This document shows positions 19,836 through 28,584 of a DNA stretch of 32,463 nt, one piece after another. The translations under genes were made by a program, and so were the position numbers. Every line of letters begins with the position of its first letter. Position 1 is the stretch's first letter. The DNA is from Rubellimicrobium sp. Lineage in GTDB: Bacteria > Pseudomonadota > Alphaproteobacteria > Rhodobacterales > Rhodobacteraceae. The stretch spans positions 1-32,463 of the forward strand of contig JAFIEN010000007.1 in the NCBI GenBank assembly GCA_020832515.1. Direction: 5' to 3'. The notes under the pieces were generated by a model. The model was not told where the DNA came from and ran no database searches. It saw only the letters and a program-made list of their open reading frames with translations.

Positions 19836-21316
19836 ACGCCCCCGACCCGCCACCCGAGATGCTGACGCCCGCATTGCCTGCCCCAGAGGAGTTCCGCGAT
19901 CCCCGCGCGGCCGTGCAGAGGCTGTGCGAGCTCTACGATGCCTCGGTCCGCTTCCTGACCGATCAGTTCAGCCGCACATTGCGCAATGGCCCGCCGGGCA
20001 GGCGGGTCCGGGCCTTTTATCCCGAGGTCAGGCTTGTCACCTCGAGCTTCGGGATCATCGACAGCCGCCTCTCGTTCGGCTATCTGGCCCAGCCCGGCAG
20101 CTATGCGACGACGATCACGAGGCCCGACCTGTTCGGCAATTACCTCGAACAGCAGATCGGCCTTCTGATCCAGAACCACGGTGTGCCGGTCACGATCGGT
20201 TGTTCGGACACGCCGATGCCGGTGCATTTCGCCGTGGCCAATGATGCCGCCGTCACCGTGCCACAGGACGGGGCGATGGATTTCACGCTGCGCGACGTAT
20301 TCGACGTGCCCGATCTGGCCACCACGCATGACGATATCGTCAATGGCGTGGGCTTTCGTTATCCCGACGGCGCAATGCCTCTGGCCGCCTTCACCGCCCA
20401 GCGGATCGACTATTCGCTGGCGCGGCTGGCGCATTACACGGCGACGGCGGCGGACCATTTCCAGAACCATGTCCTGTTCACCAACTACCAGTTCTACGTC
20501 GAGGAATTCGAGGCCTACGCCCGCCATGTCCTTGCCGATCCTGACAGCGGCTACACCGCCTTCGTCGGCCCCGGCAACCGGGAGATCACCGCCCCCGACG
20601 AGGCGCTGCCCGTTCCCGCGAAACTGCCGCAGATGCCGAGCTATCACCTCAAGCGCGCGGACGGGCAGGGGATCACGCTGGTCAATATCGGCGTTGGCCC
20701 GTCGAACGCCAAGACCGCGACCGACCATATCGCCGTGCTGCGGCCCCATGCGTGGCTGATGGTGGGCCATTGCGCGGGGCTGCGCAATTCGCAGCGGCTG
20801 GGGGATTTCGTGCTGGCCCATGCTTACTTGCGCGAAGACAATGTCCTTGATGCGGACCTGCCCGTCTGGGTGCCGATCCCCGCGCTGGCCGAGATCCAGA
20901 TCGCCTTGCAGGACGCCGTGGCGCAGGTGACCGAGCTTGAGGGATACGAGCTCAAGCGGATCATGCGCACGGGCACGGTCGCCACGATCGACAACCGCAA
21001 CTGGGAACTGCGCGACCAGTCCGGCCCGGTCCAGCGCCTGAGCCAGAGCCGGGCGGTGGCGCTTGACATGGAAAGCGCCACCATCGCGGCCAACGGGTTC
21101 CGCTTCCGGGTGCCCTATGGGACGCTGCTTTGCGTTTCGGACAAGCCGCTGCATGGCGAGCTGAAGTTGCCGGGCATGGCGTCGGATTTCTACAAGACGC
21201 AAGTCGGCCGTCACCTGATGATCGGTATCCGCGCGATGGAGCGTTTGCGCGAGATGCCGCTCGAGCGCATCCATTCGCGCAAGCTGCGGAGTTTCGAGGA
21301 AACCGCCTTCCTATAG
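19832..21316 (+). CDS. amn: AMP nucleosidase
   Basis: N-terminal LCELYDASVRFL...RVRAFYPEVRL domain and C-terminal phosphorylase-like region (VNIGVGPSNAKTATDHIAVLRPHAWLMVGHCAGLR; VALDMESATIAANGFRFRVPYGTLLCVSDKPLHGELK). 4-bp ATGA overlap with ade. Confidence 0.92.
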   Translation: MNAPDPPPEMLTPALPAPEEFRDPRAAVQRLCELYDASVRFLTDQFSRTLRNGPPGRRVRAFYPEVRLVTSSFGIIDSRLSFGYLAQPGSYATTITRPDLFGNYLEQQIGLLIQNHGVPVTIGCSDTPMPVHFAVANDAAVTVPQDGAMDFTLRDVFDVPDLATTHDDIVNGVGFRYPDGAMPLAAFTAQRIDYSLARLAHYTATAADHFQNHVLFTNYQFYVEEFEAYARHVLADPDSGYTAFVGPGNREITAPDEALPVPAKLPQMPSYHLKRADGQGITLVNIGVGPSNAKTATDHIAVLRPHAWLMVGHCAGLRNSQRLGDFVLAHAYLREDNVLDADLPVWVPIPALAEIQIALQDAVAQVTELEGYELKRIMRTGTVATIDNRNWELRDQSGPVQRLSQSRAVALDMESATIAANGFRFRVPYGTLLCVSDKPLHGELKLPGMASDFYKTQVGRHLMIGIRAMERLREMPLERIHSRKLRSFEETAFL

Positions 21317-21928
21317 GCTCAGCTCTGCGGCCAGTCTTTCATCATGGTCAAGCGCGGCGGCCGTCGAGTCGCGGTTGCCACAGCGCCTGACCCAGTCCCG
21401 GATTGCGGGATCGTCGGGCACCGCGTCGGTGAACCAATGGTAGGGCGATGCCATCAGAAGGTCGGCTGCCGTGTAGTTTTCGCCCATCAACCAGGGTGCC
21501 TTGCCCAGCGCCGTCGAAAGGCGTGCGGTCAGTTCGGGTATGCCGCGAAACGTGACGTGCAAAACCGGATGGTCGAGGCCCGCATGGGCATGGATCAGGA
21601 CCGGCTCGACCACGGATCCGTAATAGAACAGCCACGAAAGATAACGACCCCGCTGCGGATGTCCCGGGGGCACGCCAAGGCCGGCTTCCGGGAAGAGGTC
21701 GGTCAGGTAAAGCATGATGGCCGCGGATTCCCAGATATGCACCCCGTCATGGTCAAGAAGCGGCACCTTGCCCTCTGGATGCGGGTTGGCGAGATCACGT
21801 CCGCCCGATCCGTCGACGCGGGGAATGCTGACGTTGCGGATCTCGACCCGGTCGAGTGCCTTCATCGCATGAAGCAGGTCGAGGATGCGGGTCGAACGGG
21901 ACCGGGGAGAGTGGAAAAGCGTAAGCAT
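21311..21928 (-). CDS. Glutathione S-transferase family protein
   Basis: MLTLFHSPRSRSTRILDLLHAMKALDRVEIRNVSI, NPEGKVPLL-type motif (NPHPEGKVPLLDHDGVHIWESAAIMLYLTDLFPE), WLMGENYTAADLLM. Confidence 0.88.
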   Translation of the reverse strand: MLTLFHSPRSRSTRILDLLHAMKALDRVEIRNVSIPRVDGSGGRDLANPHPEGKVPLLDHDGVHIWESAAIMLYLTDLFPEAGLGVPPGHPQRGRYLSWLFYYGSVVEPVLIHAHAGLDHPVLHVTFRGIPELTARLSTALGKAPWLMGENYTAADLLMASPYHWFTDAVPDDPAIRDWVRRCGNRDSTAAALDHDERLAAELSL

Positions 21929-21988
21929 GGTGCAGTTCCTGACTGGTGGTTGCCTGTTGCGTCGTGACCTCACTATAGTCGATCTATC

Positions 21989-22005
21989 CTGACAGTTTCC
22001 GTCAG
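21989..22005. promoter_or_regulatory. Inverted repeat CTGAC-N7-GTCAG, candidate YafY/WYL regulator operator
   Basis: CTGAC AGTTTCC GTCAG in the divergent GST / WYL-regulator intergenic region, 8 bp before the regulator ATG. Confidence 0.5.
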
Positions 22006-22012
22006 CAGGATC

Positions 22013-22735
22013 ATGCCCCGCTCCGATCGCCTTTTTCGCCTCTTGCATCTGCTTCGGTCCCTGCCCGCCCCGGTGACGGCCATGCGGCTGGCCGACGAGA
22101 CGGAGGTATCGGTCCGGGCGATCTACCGCGACATTGCCGCCCTTCGCGCTGCCGGGGCACGGATCGAAGGCGCGGCGGGATATGGTTACGTGCTGACCGA
22201 GGATCCGGCCCTGCCGCCGCAGAGCTTTGTCCGGATCGAGATCGAGGCGCTGATGTTCGGGCTTGCCGAGGCAGGCAACTCGGGCGATGCGCAGATCGCC
22301 GAAGCGGCCGGAACGGCGCTGGCCAAGATCCTTGCCACCCTGCCCGAACGCCAGCAGCGCGAGGCGGCCCATGCCGTGCATTACGTGCACAGGCACGACC
22401 GGCGCGACGTGCCGGCGCGTGATCTTGCCATGATCCGGGAGGCCTGCTGGGAAGAGCGCGTGCTGGTCATGGACTATCGCTCGGAGCAGGGCGAACGGAC
22501 CCGGCGCGAGGTCTGGCCCTTGATGCTTGCCTACGGAGCCCAGCGGGTCAACCTGCTGGCCTGGTGCAGGTTGCGGCAGGACTGGCGGCAGTTCCGGCTG
22601 GACCGGATCGAGGCCGCAGACCCCACGGGCGAAAGCTTCAGGCCCCGCCGTGCGGGGTTGATCAAGGCTTATGTCGCAAGGCTCATCTCGCAGAACCAAG
22701 GTCGCGAGACCGGTCGTTCCGGTGCCATTCGGTGA
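22013..22735 (+). CDS. YafY family HTH / WYL-domain transcriptional regulator
   Basis: MPRSDRLFRLLHLLRSLPAPVTAMRLADETEVSVRAIYRDIAALRAAGARIEGAAGYGYVL, with the C-terminal region VLVMDYRSEQGERTRREVWPLMLAY. Confidence 0.9.
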   Translation: MPRSDRLFRLLHLLRSLPAPVTAMRLADETEVSVRAIYRDIAALRAAGARIEGAAGYGYVLTEDPALPPQSFVRIEIEALMFGLAEAGNSGDAQIAEAAGTALAKILATLPERQQREAAHAVHYVHRHDRRDVPARDLAMIREACWEERVLVMDYRSEQGERTRREVWPLMLAYGAQRVNLLAWCRLRQDWRQFRLDRIEAADPTGESFRPRRAGLIKAYVARLISQNQGRETGRSGAIR

Positions 22736-22880
22736 CGAAATTCCGCCAAAACGGCTTTCCGGGACGGAAAACGTCGAAATTGCTCTTGCAAACCTTCCCG
22801 CTTCGTTGTGGACCTATCCGACATCGCGCGCGTGCGGGGGCCTGAGCCCGCCGGGGGGCGCACCGAACAGGAGACAGACA

Positions 22881-23168
22881 ATGGCCAACCAGATGACCAA
22901 GGCGCAACTCGTCGCCGCACTCGCTGACGAAACCGGCAGCGACAAGAAATCGGCGGGGGCTGCGCTGGACGCGCTGGTCACGATCATCACCCGCGAAGTG
23001 TCGAACGGCGGCGCTGTCACGCTGCCGGGCGTGGGCAAGTTCTACTGCCGCGAGCGGCCCGAGCGCATGGTGCGCAACCCGGCCACGAACGAGCAGATCA
23101 AGAAAGAGGCCGACAAGGTGGTCAAGGTGACCATCGCCAAGGCGCTCAAGGACAGTGTGAACGGCTGA
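22881..23168 (+). CDS. HU family DNA-binding protein
   Basis: MANQMTKAQLVAALADETGSDKKSAGAALDALVTIITREVSNGGAVTLPGVGKFYCRERPERMVRNPATNEQI, a full HU/IHF domain. Confidence 0.93.
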   Translation: MANQMTKAQLVAALADETGSDKKSAGAALDALVTIITREVSNGGAVTLPGVGKFYCRERPERMVRNPATNEQIKKEADKVVKVTIAKALKDSVNG

Positions 23169-23193
23169 GGCCGACCCTGGAATGGCGAACAGG

Positions 23194-23221
23194 AAGAGCC
23201 GCCCTTGGGCGGCTCTTTGCT
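23194..23221 (+). terminator. Rho-independent terminator-like hairpin downstream of the HU gene
   Basis: AAGAGCCGCC-CTTG-GGCGGCTCTT perfect 10-bp stem followed by TGCTT, 25 bp after the HU stop codon. Confidence 0.8.
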
Positions 23222-23231
23222 TGACCGGCGG

Positions 23232-24149
23232 TCAGGTCGCCGAACGCCTGAGCACCGTTGCGACTGCGCCAAGGATCAACACGGCGCCGACAAGCTGAGT
23301 TGCCTTCATGCTTTCCCCCAGAAACAGCATGCCACCTGCGACGCCAAAGATCGGCGTCAGCGTCAGGAACAGCCCTGCCGTCGTGACGGGCAAATGGCGC
23401 AGGGCAACAAGATACAGCCAGAACGCGAGGGCGTACTGGATAAGACCCGAACCCACCGCAAGCACCAGCATCTCGCGGGGCGGCATCCCCGGCAGGCGTT
23501 CAAATCCGGAGACAAGCGCCAGCGCAAGCACCGATATCGCAACACCCAGACCGACGCTTTGCTGAAGTGCGGTCAGCACCAGCGGCGCGTTGTCCGTGAC
23601 AAGCCGGCTTGACACGACGACATAGACCGCCGCCAAGGCCGTTCCGAGAAGCACCAGCGCGTCCCCCCGCATGTCACCATCGCCCAGCCCCGACAGGTCG
23701 GGCAGGGACAGCAGGCAAACCCCGAGAAAGGCCGCAATGAGCGCCGCCGCCACGCGGGCATCGGGACGCAGCCCGAATGCGATCCATACGAGAAGAACGA
23801 CGAAGACCGGCTCCATCGCCGCCACGACCGAGGCATTTCCCGCTGTGGTCAGCGCCAGTCCCGGCACGCCCACCGCATAGGCAAGCCCCGGTTCGAAAAC
23901 CCCGGAAGAGGCTGCGCGCATCGCCGGTCGGACAGGCCCCACCCGCAGCCGCAGGAGGCGGACCGCAGCCCAGAGGGCCGTGACACTTGCCGAAAGCTGG
24001 ATTGCAAGCAGCGTGAACGGAGGAAAGACCTCGAGCGCCCCCTTGGTCATGACCGTGGCCCCGCCCCAGCACGCCGCCGACCCGACCATCGCCGCGACAG
24101 GGAGCGCCCGGTCGCGCCATGTCCCCTGTATCCTGGCAGTCTCGGTCAT
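23232..24149 (-). CDS. DMT family (EamA) transporter
   Basis: Hydrophobic ~10-TM protein: MVGSAACWGGATVMTKGALEVFPPFTLLAIQLSASV; LFLTLTPIFGVAGGMLFLGESM. Confidence 0.87.
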   Translation of the reverse strand: MTETARIQGTWRDRALPVAAMVGSAACWGGATVMTKGALEVFPPFTLLAIQLSASVTALWAAVRLLRLRVGPVRPAMRAASSGVFEPGLAYAVGVPGLALTTAGNASVVAAMEPVFVVLLVWIAFGLRPDARVAAALIAAFLGVCLLSLPDLSGLGDGDMRGDALVLLGTALAAVYVVVSSRLVTDNAPLVLTALQQSVGLGVAISVLALALVSGFERLPGMPPREMLVLAVGSGLIQYALAFWLYLVALRHLPVTTAGLFLTLTPIFGVAGGMLFLGESMKATQLVGAVLILGAVATVLRRSAT

Positions 24150-24655
24150 GACAGCGCGATCGCCCGCCGCTCGACCGGGCAATCTTCGCCACCGCAGGCC
24201 TTCTCGTCGCAGAGGCGGCACATGTGGTCGGCAATCGCGCGGCTTGTTGTCAGGCGCTCCAGAATGCCGGCCACGCCCCGGGCGAAGGCCTCACGTTCCG
24301 GACCTGCGAGGCCCCCGATGGCGCGCCCGAGGACCGTGGCCCGCGCCGCCATCAGGCGCGTGCGTATGGCCTCGCCCTGTGCCGTCAGACCGACCCTGAC
24401 CGACCGCCGGTCATTGGCCGGTTCCCGCAGCACAAGACCCCGTCGGCCAAGATCGTCCACCAGCCGCACCGTGGCCGAATGTGTCAGCCCCACGATCGCC
24501 GCAAGCTCTGCGATCGACAGCCGGGGCGTTTCGCCGATCGTGACGACCGCCGCTGCCGCGCTTGCGCGCAGACCGGACACTGCCTCCATCTCTTGAAACT
24601 GCGCGTCCGTCACGGCAAGCGCGAGAGCCCCCAGAAGGTTTGTGACCTGATCCAT
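24146..24655 (-). CDS. MarR family transcriptional regulator with Cys-rich C-terminal tail
   Basis: wHTH core LSIAELAAIVGLTHSATVRLVDDLGRRGLVLREPANDRRSVRVGLTAQGEAI, with tail CRLCDEKACGGEDCPV (CX2C-X4-C-X4-C). 4-bp overlap with the EamA gene. Confidence 0.88.
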   Translation of the reverse strand: MDQVTNLLGALALAVTDAQFQEMEAVSGLRASAAAAVVTIGETPRLSIAELAAIVGLTHSATVRLVDDLGRRGLVLREPANDRRSVRVGLTAQGEAIRTRLMAARATVLGRAIGGLAGPEREAFARGVAGILERLTTSRAIADHMCRLCDEKACGGEDCPVERRAIALS

Positions 24656-24673
24656 GCGGAAATCTCCATTAAG

Positions 24674-24693
24674 ATGTATGTATCATGCATGTA
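24674..24693. promoter_or_regulatory. Candidate MarR operator between divergent marR and eamA genes
   Basis: ATGTATGTA-TC-ATGCATGTA: near-identical 9-mers with an 11-bp period, containing palindromic CATGCATG, just upstream of the marR start (24655). Confidence 0.45.
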
Positions 24694-24776
24694 AATCCTG
24701 GATCCGCAAGACTGTGTTGACGCTGCCGGTTCGAGGCGCTAGCCGCCTTTTGGTCCGGACCAGGGAGGGGCACGCC

Positions 24777-25649
24777 ATGGACATCCGCGCGATCGCCCTG
24801 GGGCTTGCCTTTGCGGTGATGTGGTCCTCGGCCTTCGCGAGTGCCCGGATCATCGTTACCCACGCCCCGCCGATGACGGCGCTGTCCCTGCGGTTCCTGA
24901 TCTCGGGCCTGATCGGCATCGGGATCGCCCTTGCACTGGGCCAGACGGCACGGCTGGACGCGCGGCAATGGCGCGGGGTGGTGATCTTCGGGATTTGCCA
25001 GAACGCGCTCTACCTCGGCCTCAACTTCATCGCGATGCAATGGGTCGAGGCGTCGCTGGCCGCGATCATCGCCTCGACCATGCCGCTTCTGGTGGCGCTG
25101 TTCGGCTGGGCGATCCTGCGTGACCGGTTGCCGTGGCTGGCGGTGGCGGGCCTTGTGGCGGGGTTCGCGGGGGTGACGCTGATCATGGGCGCAAGGCTGC
25201 AGGGCGGGGTCGACCTTGCCGGGGTGGCGCTTTGTGTTCTGGGGGTTCTTGCGCTGACGGCGGCGACGCTGGCGGTGAAGGGGGCTTCGGCCGGTGGCAA
25301 CCTTCTGATGATCGTCGGGCTGCAGATGCTGGTCGGCGCAGCGATCCTGGCCGTCCCGGCCATCGCCTTCGAGACCCTGGAGGTGGACTGGACCCCGGCG
25401 CTGGTCCTGGCCTTCGGTTATACGACACTGGTGCCCGGTCTGCTTGCAACCTGGGTCTGGTTCCTGCTGGTGGGCCGGATCGGCGCGGTCCGGGCCGCGA
25501 CCTTTCACTTCCTCAACCCGTTCTTCGGCGTCGCCATCGCCGCCGTCCTTCTGGGCGAACGGCTGGGGCTGCTGGACGTGCTGGGTGTCGTGGTGATCGC
25601 TGCCGGGATCCTTGCGGTGCAGCTGGCCCGGCAACAGGGCCGGGCCTGA
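24777..25649 (+). CDS. DMT family (EamA) transporter
   Basis: MDIRAIALGLAFAVMWSSAFASARIIVTHAPPMTALSLRFLISGL; AATFHFLNPFFGVAIAAVLLGERL. Confidence 0.88.
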   Translation: MDIRAIALGLAFAVMWSSAFASARIIVTHAPPMTALSLRFLISGLIGIGIALALGQTARLDARQWRGVVIFGICQNALYLGLNFIAMQWVEASLAAIIASTMPLLVALFGWAILRDRLPWLAVAGLVAGFAGVTLIMGARLQGGVDLAGVALCVLGVLALTAATLAVKGASAGGNLLMIVGLQMLVGAAILAVPAIAFETLEVDWTPALVLAFGYTTLVPGLLATWVWFLLVGRIGAVRAATFHFLNPFFGVAIAAVLLGERLGLLDVLGVVVIAAGILAVQLARQQGRA

Positions 25650-25655
25650 GAAAGC

Positions 25656-27200
25656 TCAGCCTTCTTCCGTGCCGATCATGAAGCACTGTGTGCCTGCGGC
25701 CTGAAGCCTGCGGCAGGCCAGATCGGCGTTCTCGCGCGTCAGCCCCATGATGTTGGCGTCGAACCCGCCCGACCGCTGCACGACCCGGCGCAGGCCGCCG
25801 TCCAGGGTTGTGGCCTCGGTCAGTGCGACCTGAAGCAGAACCCGCTCGGCTTCGTTCCGCGAGGGGTAGCGGCCGATGTTGATGCCCCAGTGCCGCCCGC
25901 CCGAAGTCGAGATGCGGGCCACGACCTCGGCCTCGGCCGAATGGGCGATGCCGGCGGCGGGGGCGATTGCGGCGGCGGTCATGATGATCTCGGCCGGGCG
26001 TGCTTCGGGGGTGACGACGGCTTCGTCGATCCCCAGCGCGGCCAGCGTCTCGGGCTGGGCGTCGGGCGTGCTGACCGACGGCACGGGCGGCTGGCCCGAG
26101 GCGGCCACCTGCGTGACTTCGGCCAGCAGCGATTCGATGAAGTCCGTCGAAACCGCCGAGGCAACGACGGCGGCCGCAACCTCGCCTGTTGGTCGGGGAA
26201 TGGGGCGCAGGCTTTGCTGCACCTGCCCGGTCACCCGGATGGTGCGCGCTGCACCGCCCTGCGCGACTTCGTCCGTGGGGGCGGCGGGCGCGGCTGCGAC
26301 CAGATCGGGCTGTCGGGCGGGCTGGCTTGGGGCCGCCGGCGCGCCGGGTGCCTGTGGCGGCCGGACCGGTGCATTGGCATTCGCGCGCTGGAAGCCAAGG
26401 TCCAGAAGCTCGACGATCCGCTGGGTCCGGTGCGCGATCGAGGTGCCGCCGAAGACCGTTGCGATGATGCGCACATTCCCGCGCTCGGCCGAGGCGACAA
26501 GGTTGTAGCCTGCGGCATTGGTGAAGCCGGTCTTGATCCCGTCCGCGCCCCGGTAGCTGTCCAGCAGGCGGGTGTTGGTATTGTTCACCTGCGCGATGCC
26601 CGCATCCGCCGTCCGACGCGAGAAGAGGTTGTAATACTGGGGAAAATCATAAATCAGGTGCCGCCCCAGGATCGACATGTCGCGTGCGGTCGAGAACTGC
26701 CCCTGCTGCGTCAGACCGTGCGCATTGAGGAAATTGGTATTGTTCATCCCCATCGCGCGGGCAGTTGCGTTCATGCGTTCGGCGAAGGCCGCTTCCGAAC
26801 CGGAAATGGCCACGGCGATGGCCGTCGCCGCATCATTGGCCGACCTGACTGCGGATGCGCGCAGCAGATAGCGCAGGCGAATCGTCTGGCCCGTGCGCAG
26901 GCCCAGCTTGGAAGGCGGCTGGTTCGCCGCCTCTGCCGTGATCCGCACGTCGGTATCGAGGGTGATCTCGCCGCGCGAGATGGCCTGAAACGCGACATAA
27001 AGGGTCATCATCTTGGTCAGCGAGGCCGGATGCAGCCGTGTGTCGGCGTTCTGGGCGTGGATCACCTCGCCGTTGCGGGCGTCCATCACCATCGCGGCGA
27101 AGGGGGCGGAATGTCCGACCACAGGCGCCAAGGATCCGGCGATGATGATGAAGAGTAGCAACAGCCCGATGCGGGCCGACTGAAACAGCCGACTGCTCAT
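25656..27200 (-). CDS. D-alanyl-D-alanine carboxypeptidase family protein with C-terminal SPOR-like domain
   Basis: SxxK motif HPASLTKMMTLY, SAN motif RSANDAATAIA and KTG motif DGIKTGFTNAAGYNLVA, plus a C-terminal SPOR-like region (WGINIGRYPSRNEAERVLLQV). Confidence 0.92.
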   Translation of the reverse strand: MSSRLFQSARIGLLLLFIIIAGSLAPVVGHSAPFAAMVMDARNGEVIHAQNADTRLHPASLTKMMTLYVAFQAISRGEITLDTDVRITAEAANQPPSKLGLRTGQTIRLRYLLRASAVRSANDAATAIAVAISGSEAAFAERMNATARAMGMNNTNFLNAHGLTQQGQFSTARDMSILGRHLIYDFPQYYNLFSRRTADAGIAQVNNTNTRLLDSYRGADGIKTGFTNAAGYNLVASAERGNVRIIATVFGGTSIAHRTQRIVELLDLGFQRANANAPVRPPQAPGAPAAPSQPARQPDLVAAAPAAPTDEVAQGGAARTIRVTGQVQQSLRPIPRPTGEVAAAVVASAVSTDFIESLLAEVTQVAASGQPPVPSVSTPDAQPETLAALGIDEAVVTPEARPAEIIMTAAAIAPAAGIAHSAEAEVVARISTSGGRHWGINIGRYPSRNEAERVLLQVALTEATTLDGGLRRVVQRSGGFDANIMGLTRENADLACRRLQAAGTQCFMIGTEEG

Positions 27201-27387
27201 GTTCTCTGCCCTTTTTCTGCCTCAGGGTGCCGGATACATGCCCGCACACCTCAATTGATGCGCGAAAGCTAACATGATGCTCTGCTTTGGAAAACAGCAA
27301 AACGCGCACTGGCTGACGGATTGTTTCCCGATCGACACGGCAGATGTTGTGGACCTTGTGCGACCACGCCCCAGATCGCGCAATGTG

Positions 27388-28119
27388 TCAGGAATGCGGC
27401 ATGATTGTGGAGAGGGTGGACACAAGATCGGGCAGGTCGCGCAGGTTGTCGATCCGGCGGAACCGGGGGTGATCCTTCGGCTCTTCGGCATGTTCGAGCG
27501 CCCAGGTCAGATCGTGGGGCACATGCACGCCCCACCCCCCGGCCCGAAGCGCGGGGATGACGTCGGATTTCAGCGAATTGCCCACCATCATCGCCGGACC
27601 CGGCCCGTGGCGGGCAAAGACGCGGGCATAGGTCGCGGTGGTCTTGTCGCTGACGATCTCGACCGCGTCGAACAGGTCGCCCAGCCCCGACTGCGCCAGC
27701 TTGCGTTCCTGATCCAGCAGGTCGCCCTTGGTGATCAGGACCAGCGCGCCGCGCTCGGCCAGCGCCTCGATCGCCTCGCGCGCATGGGGCAGCAGCTCGA
27801 TCGGATGGGCCAGCATCTCGCGCCCGGCCTCCATCAACTCGGCGATCACGCCGGCGGGAACGCGGGCCTCTGTCACCTCGATGGCGGTTTCGATCATCGA
27901 GAGCACGAATCCCTTGATGCCGAATCCATAGTGGCCAAGGTTGCGTCGCTCAGCCGCAAGAAGGCGCTCATGCAAGTGGTCGGGGTCGGCATGATCGGCA
28001 AGCAGGCCCGCGAAACGGTCCTGCGTGAGCTTGTAGAAGCGTTCGTTGTGCCAGAGCGTGTCATCGGCGTCGAAACCGATGGTCCAGCGGGGCGGATCGG
28101 GCAGCCGGTTTCGGGTCAT
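27388..28119 (-). CDS. HAD family hydrolase
   Basis: [17 protein letters not shown] motif [45 protein letters not shown]. Confidence 0.88.
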   Translation of the reverse strand: MTRNRLPDPPRWTIGFDADDTLWHNERFYKLTQDRFAGLLADHADPDHLHERLLAAERRNLGHYGFGIKGFVLSMIETAIEVTEARVPAGVIAELMEAGREMLAHPIELLPHAREAIEALAERGALVLITKGDLLDQERKLAQSGLGDLFDAVEIVSDKTTATYARVFARHGPGPAMMVGNSLKSDVIPALRAGGWGVHVPHDLTWALEHAEEPKDHPRFRRIDNLRDLPDLVSTLSTIMPHS

Positions 28120-28206
28120 GGGGCCAAGAGGCTCTTTTCAGGGCGGACAGGCGGATTATATAACCGGGACGACCAAGGTCTAGTTCTGGAACGGGCGTGG
28201 CGCGGA

Positions 28207-28545
28207 ATGCAGGCGGACATCATCTCAATGGCGGATCGCCCGGAAGACGGCCCCGACTACGGGGTCAAGCTGGCCACGCGTGCCAAGACCAAGCGGCCGC
28301 CGCTCTACAAGGTGCTGCTTCTGAACGATGACTACACGCCGATGGAATTCGTCGTTCATGTGCTGGAACGTTTCTTCGGGATGAGTCATGCGCAGGCCTT
28401 CGAACTGATGCTGACGGTGCACAAGAAGGGCCTCGCCGTGGTCGGGGTCTTCTCCTACGAGATCGCCGAGACGAAGGTCGCGCTGGTGATGGACTTTGCC
28501 CAGCGCCACCAGCACCCGTTGCAGTGCACGATGGAAAAGGAGTAG
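28207..28545 (+). CDS. clpS: ATP-dependent Clp protease adaptor ClpS
   Basis: [61 protein letters not shown], canonical ClpS. The start may instead be the internal ATG at MADRPED. Confidence 0.95.
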   Translation: MQADIISMADRPEDGPDYGVKLATRAKTKRPPLYKVLLLNDDYTPMEFVVHVLERFFGMSHAQAFELMLTVHKKGLAVVGVFSYEIAETKVALVMDFAQRHQHPLQCTMEKE

Positions 28546-28584
28546 GGCTGCCGGGGTGACATACCCCCGCTTCCCTTGCCGCTG

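Noticed and set aside
18312-19874. 520-aa minus-strand ORF antisense to ade, and 19718-21274 antisense to amn
   Set aside because: Sense strands carry unambiguous adenine deaminase and AMP nucleosidase motifs; the antisense translations are low-complexity.
25646-25659. CTGAG-AAAG-CTCAG hairpin between convergent eamA and carboxypeptidase genes
   Set aside because: Only a 5-bp stem overlapping both stop codons with no U-tract; too weak to call a terminator.
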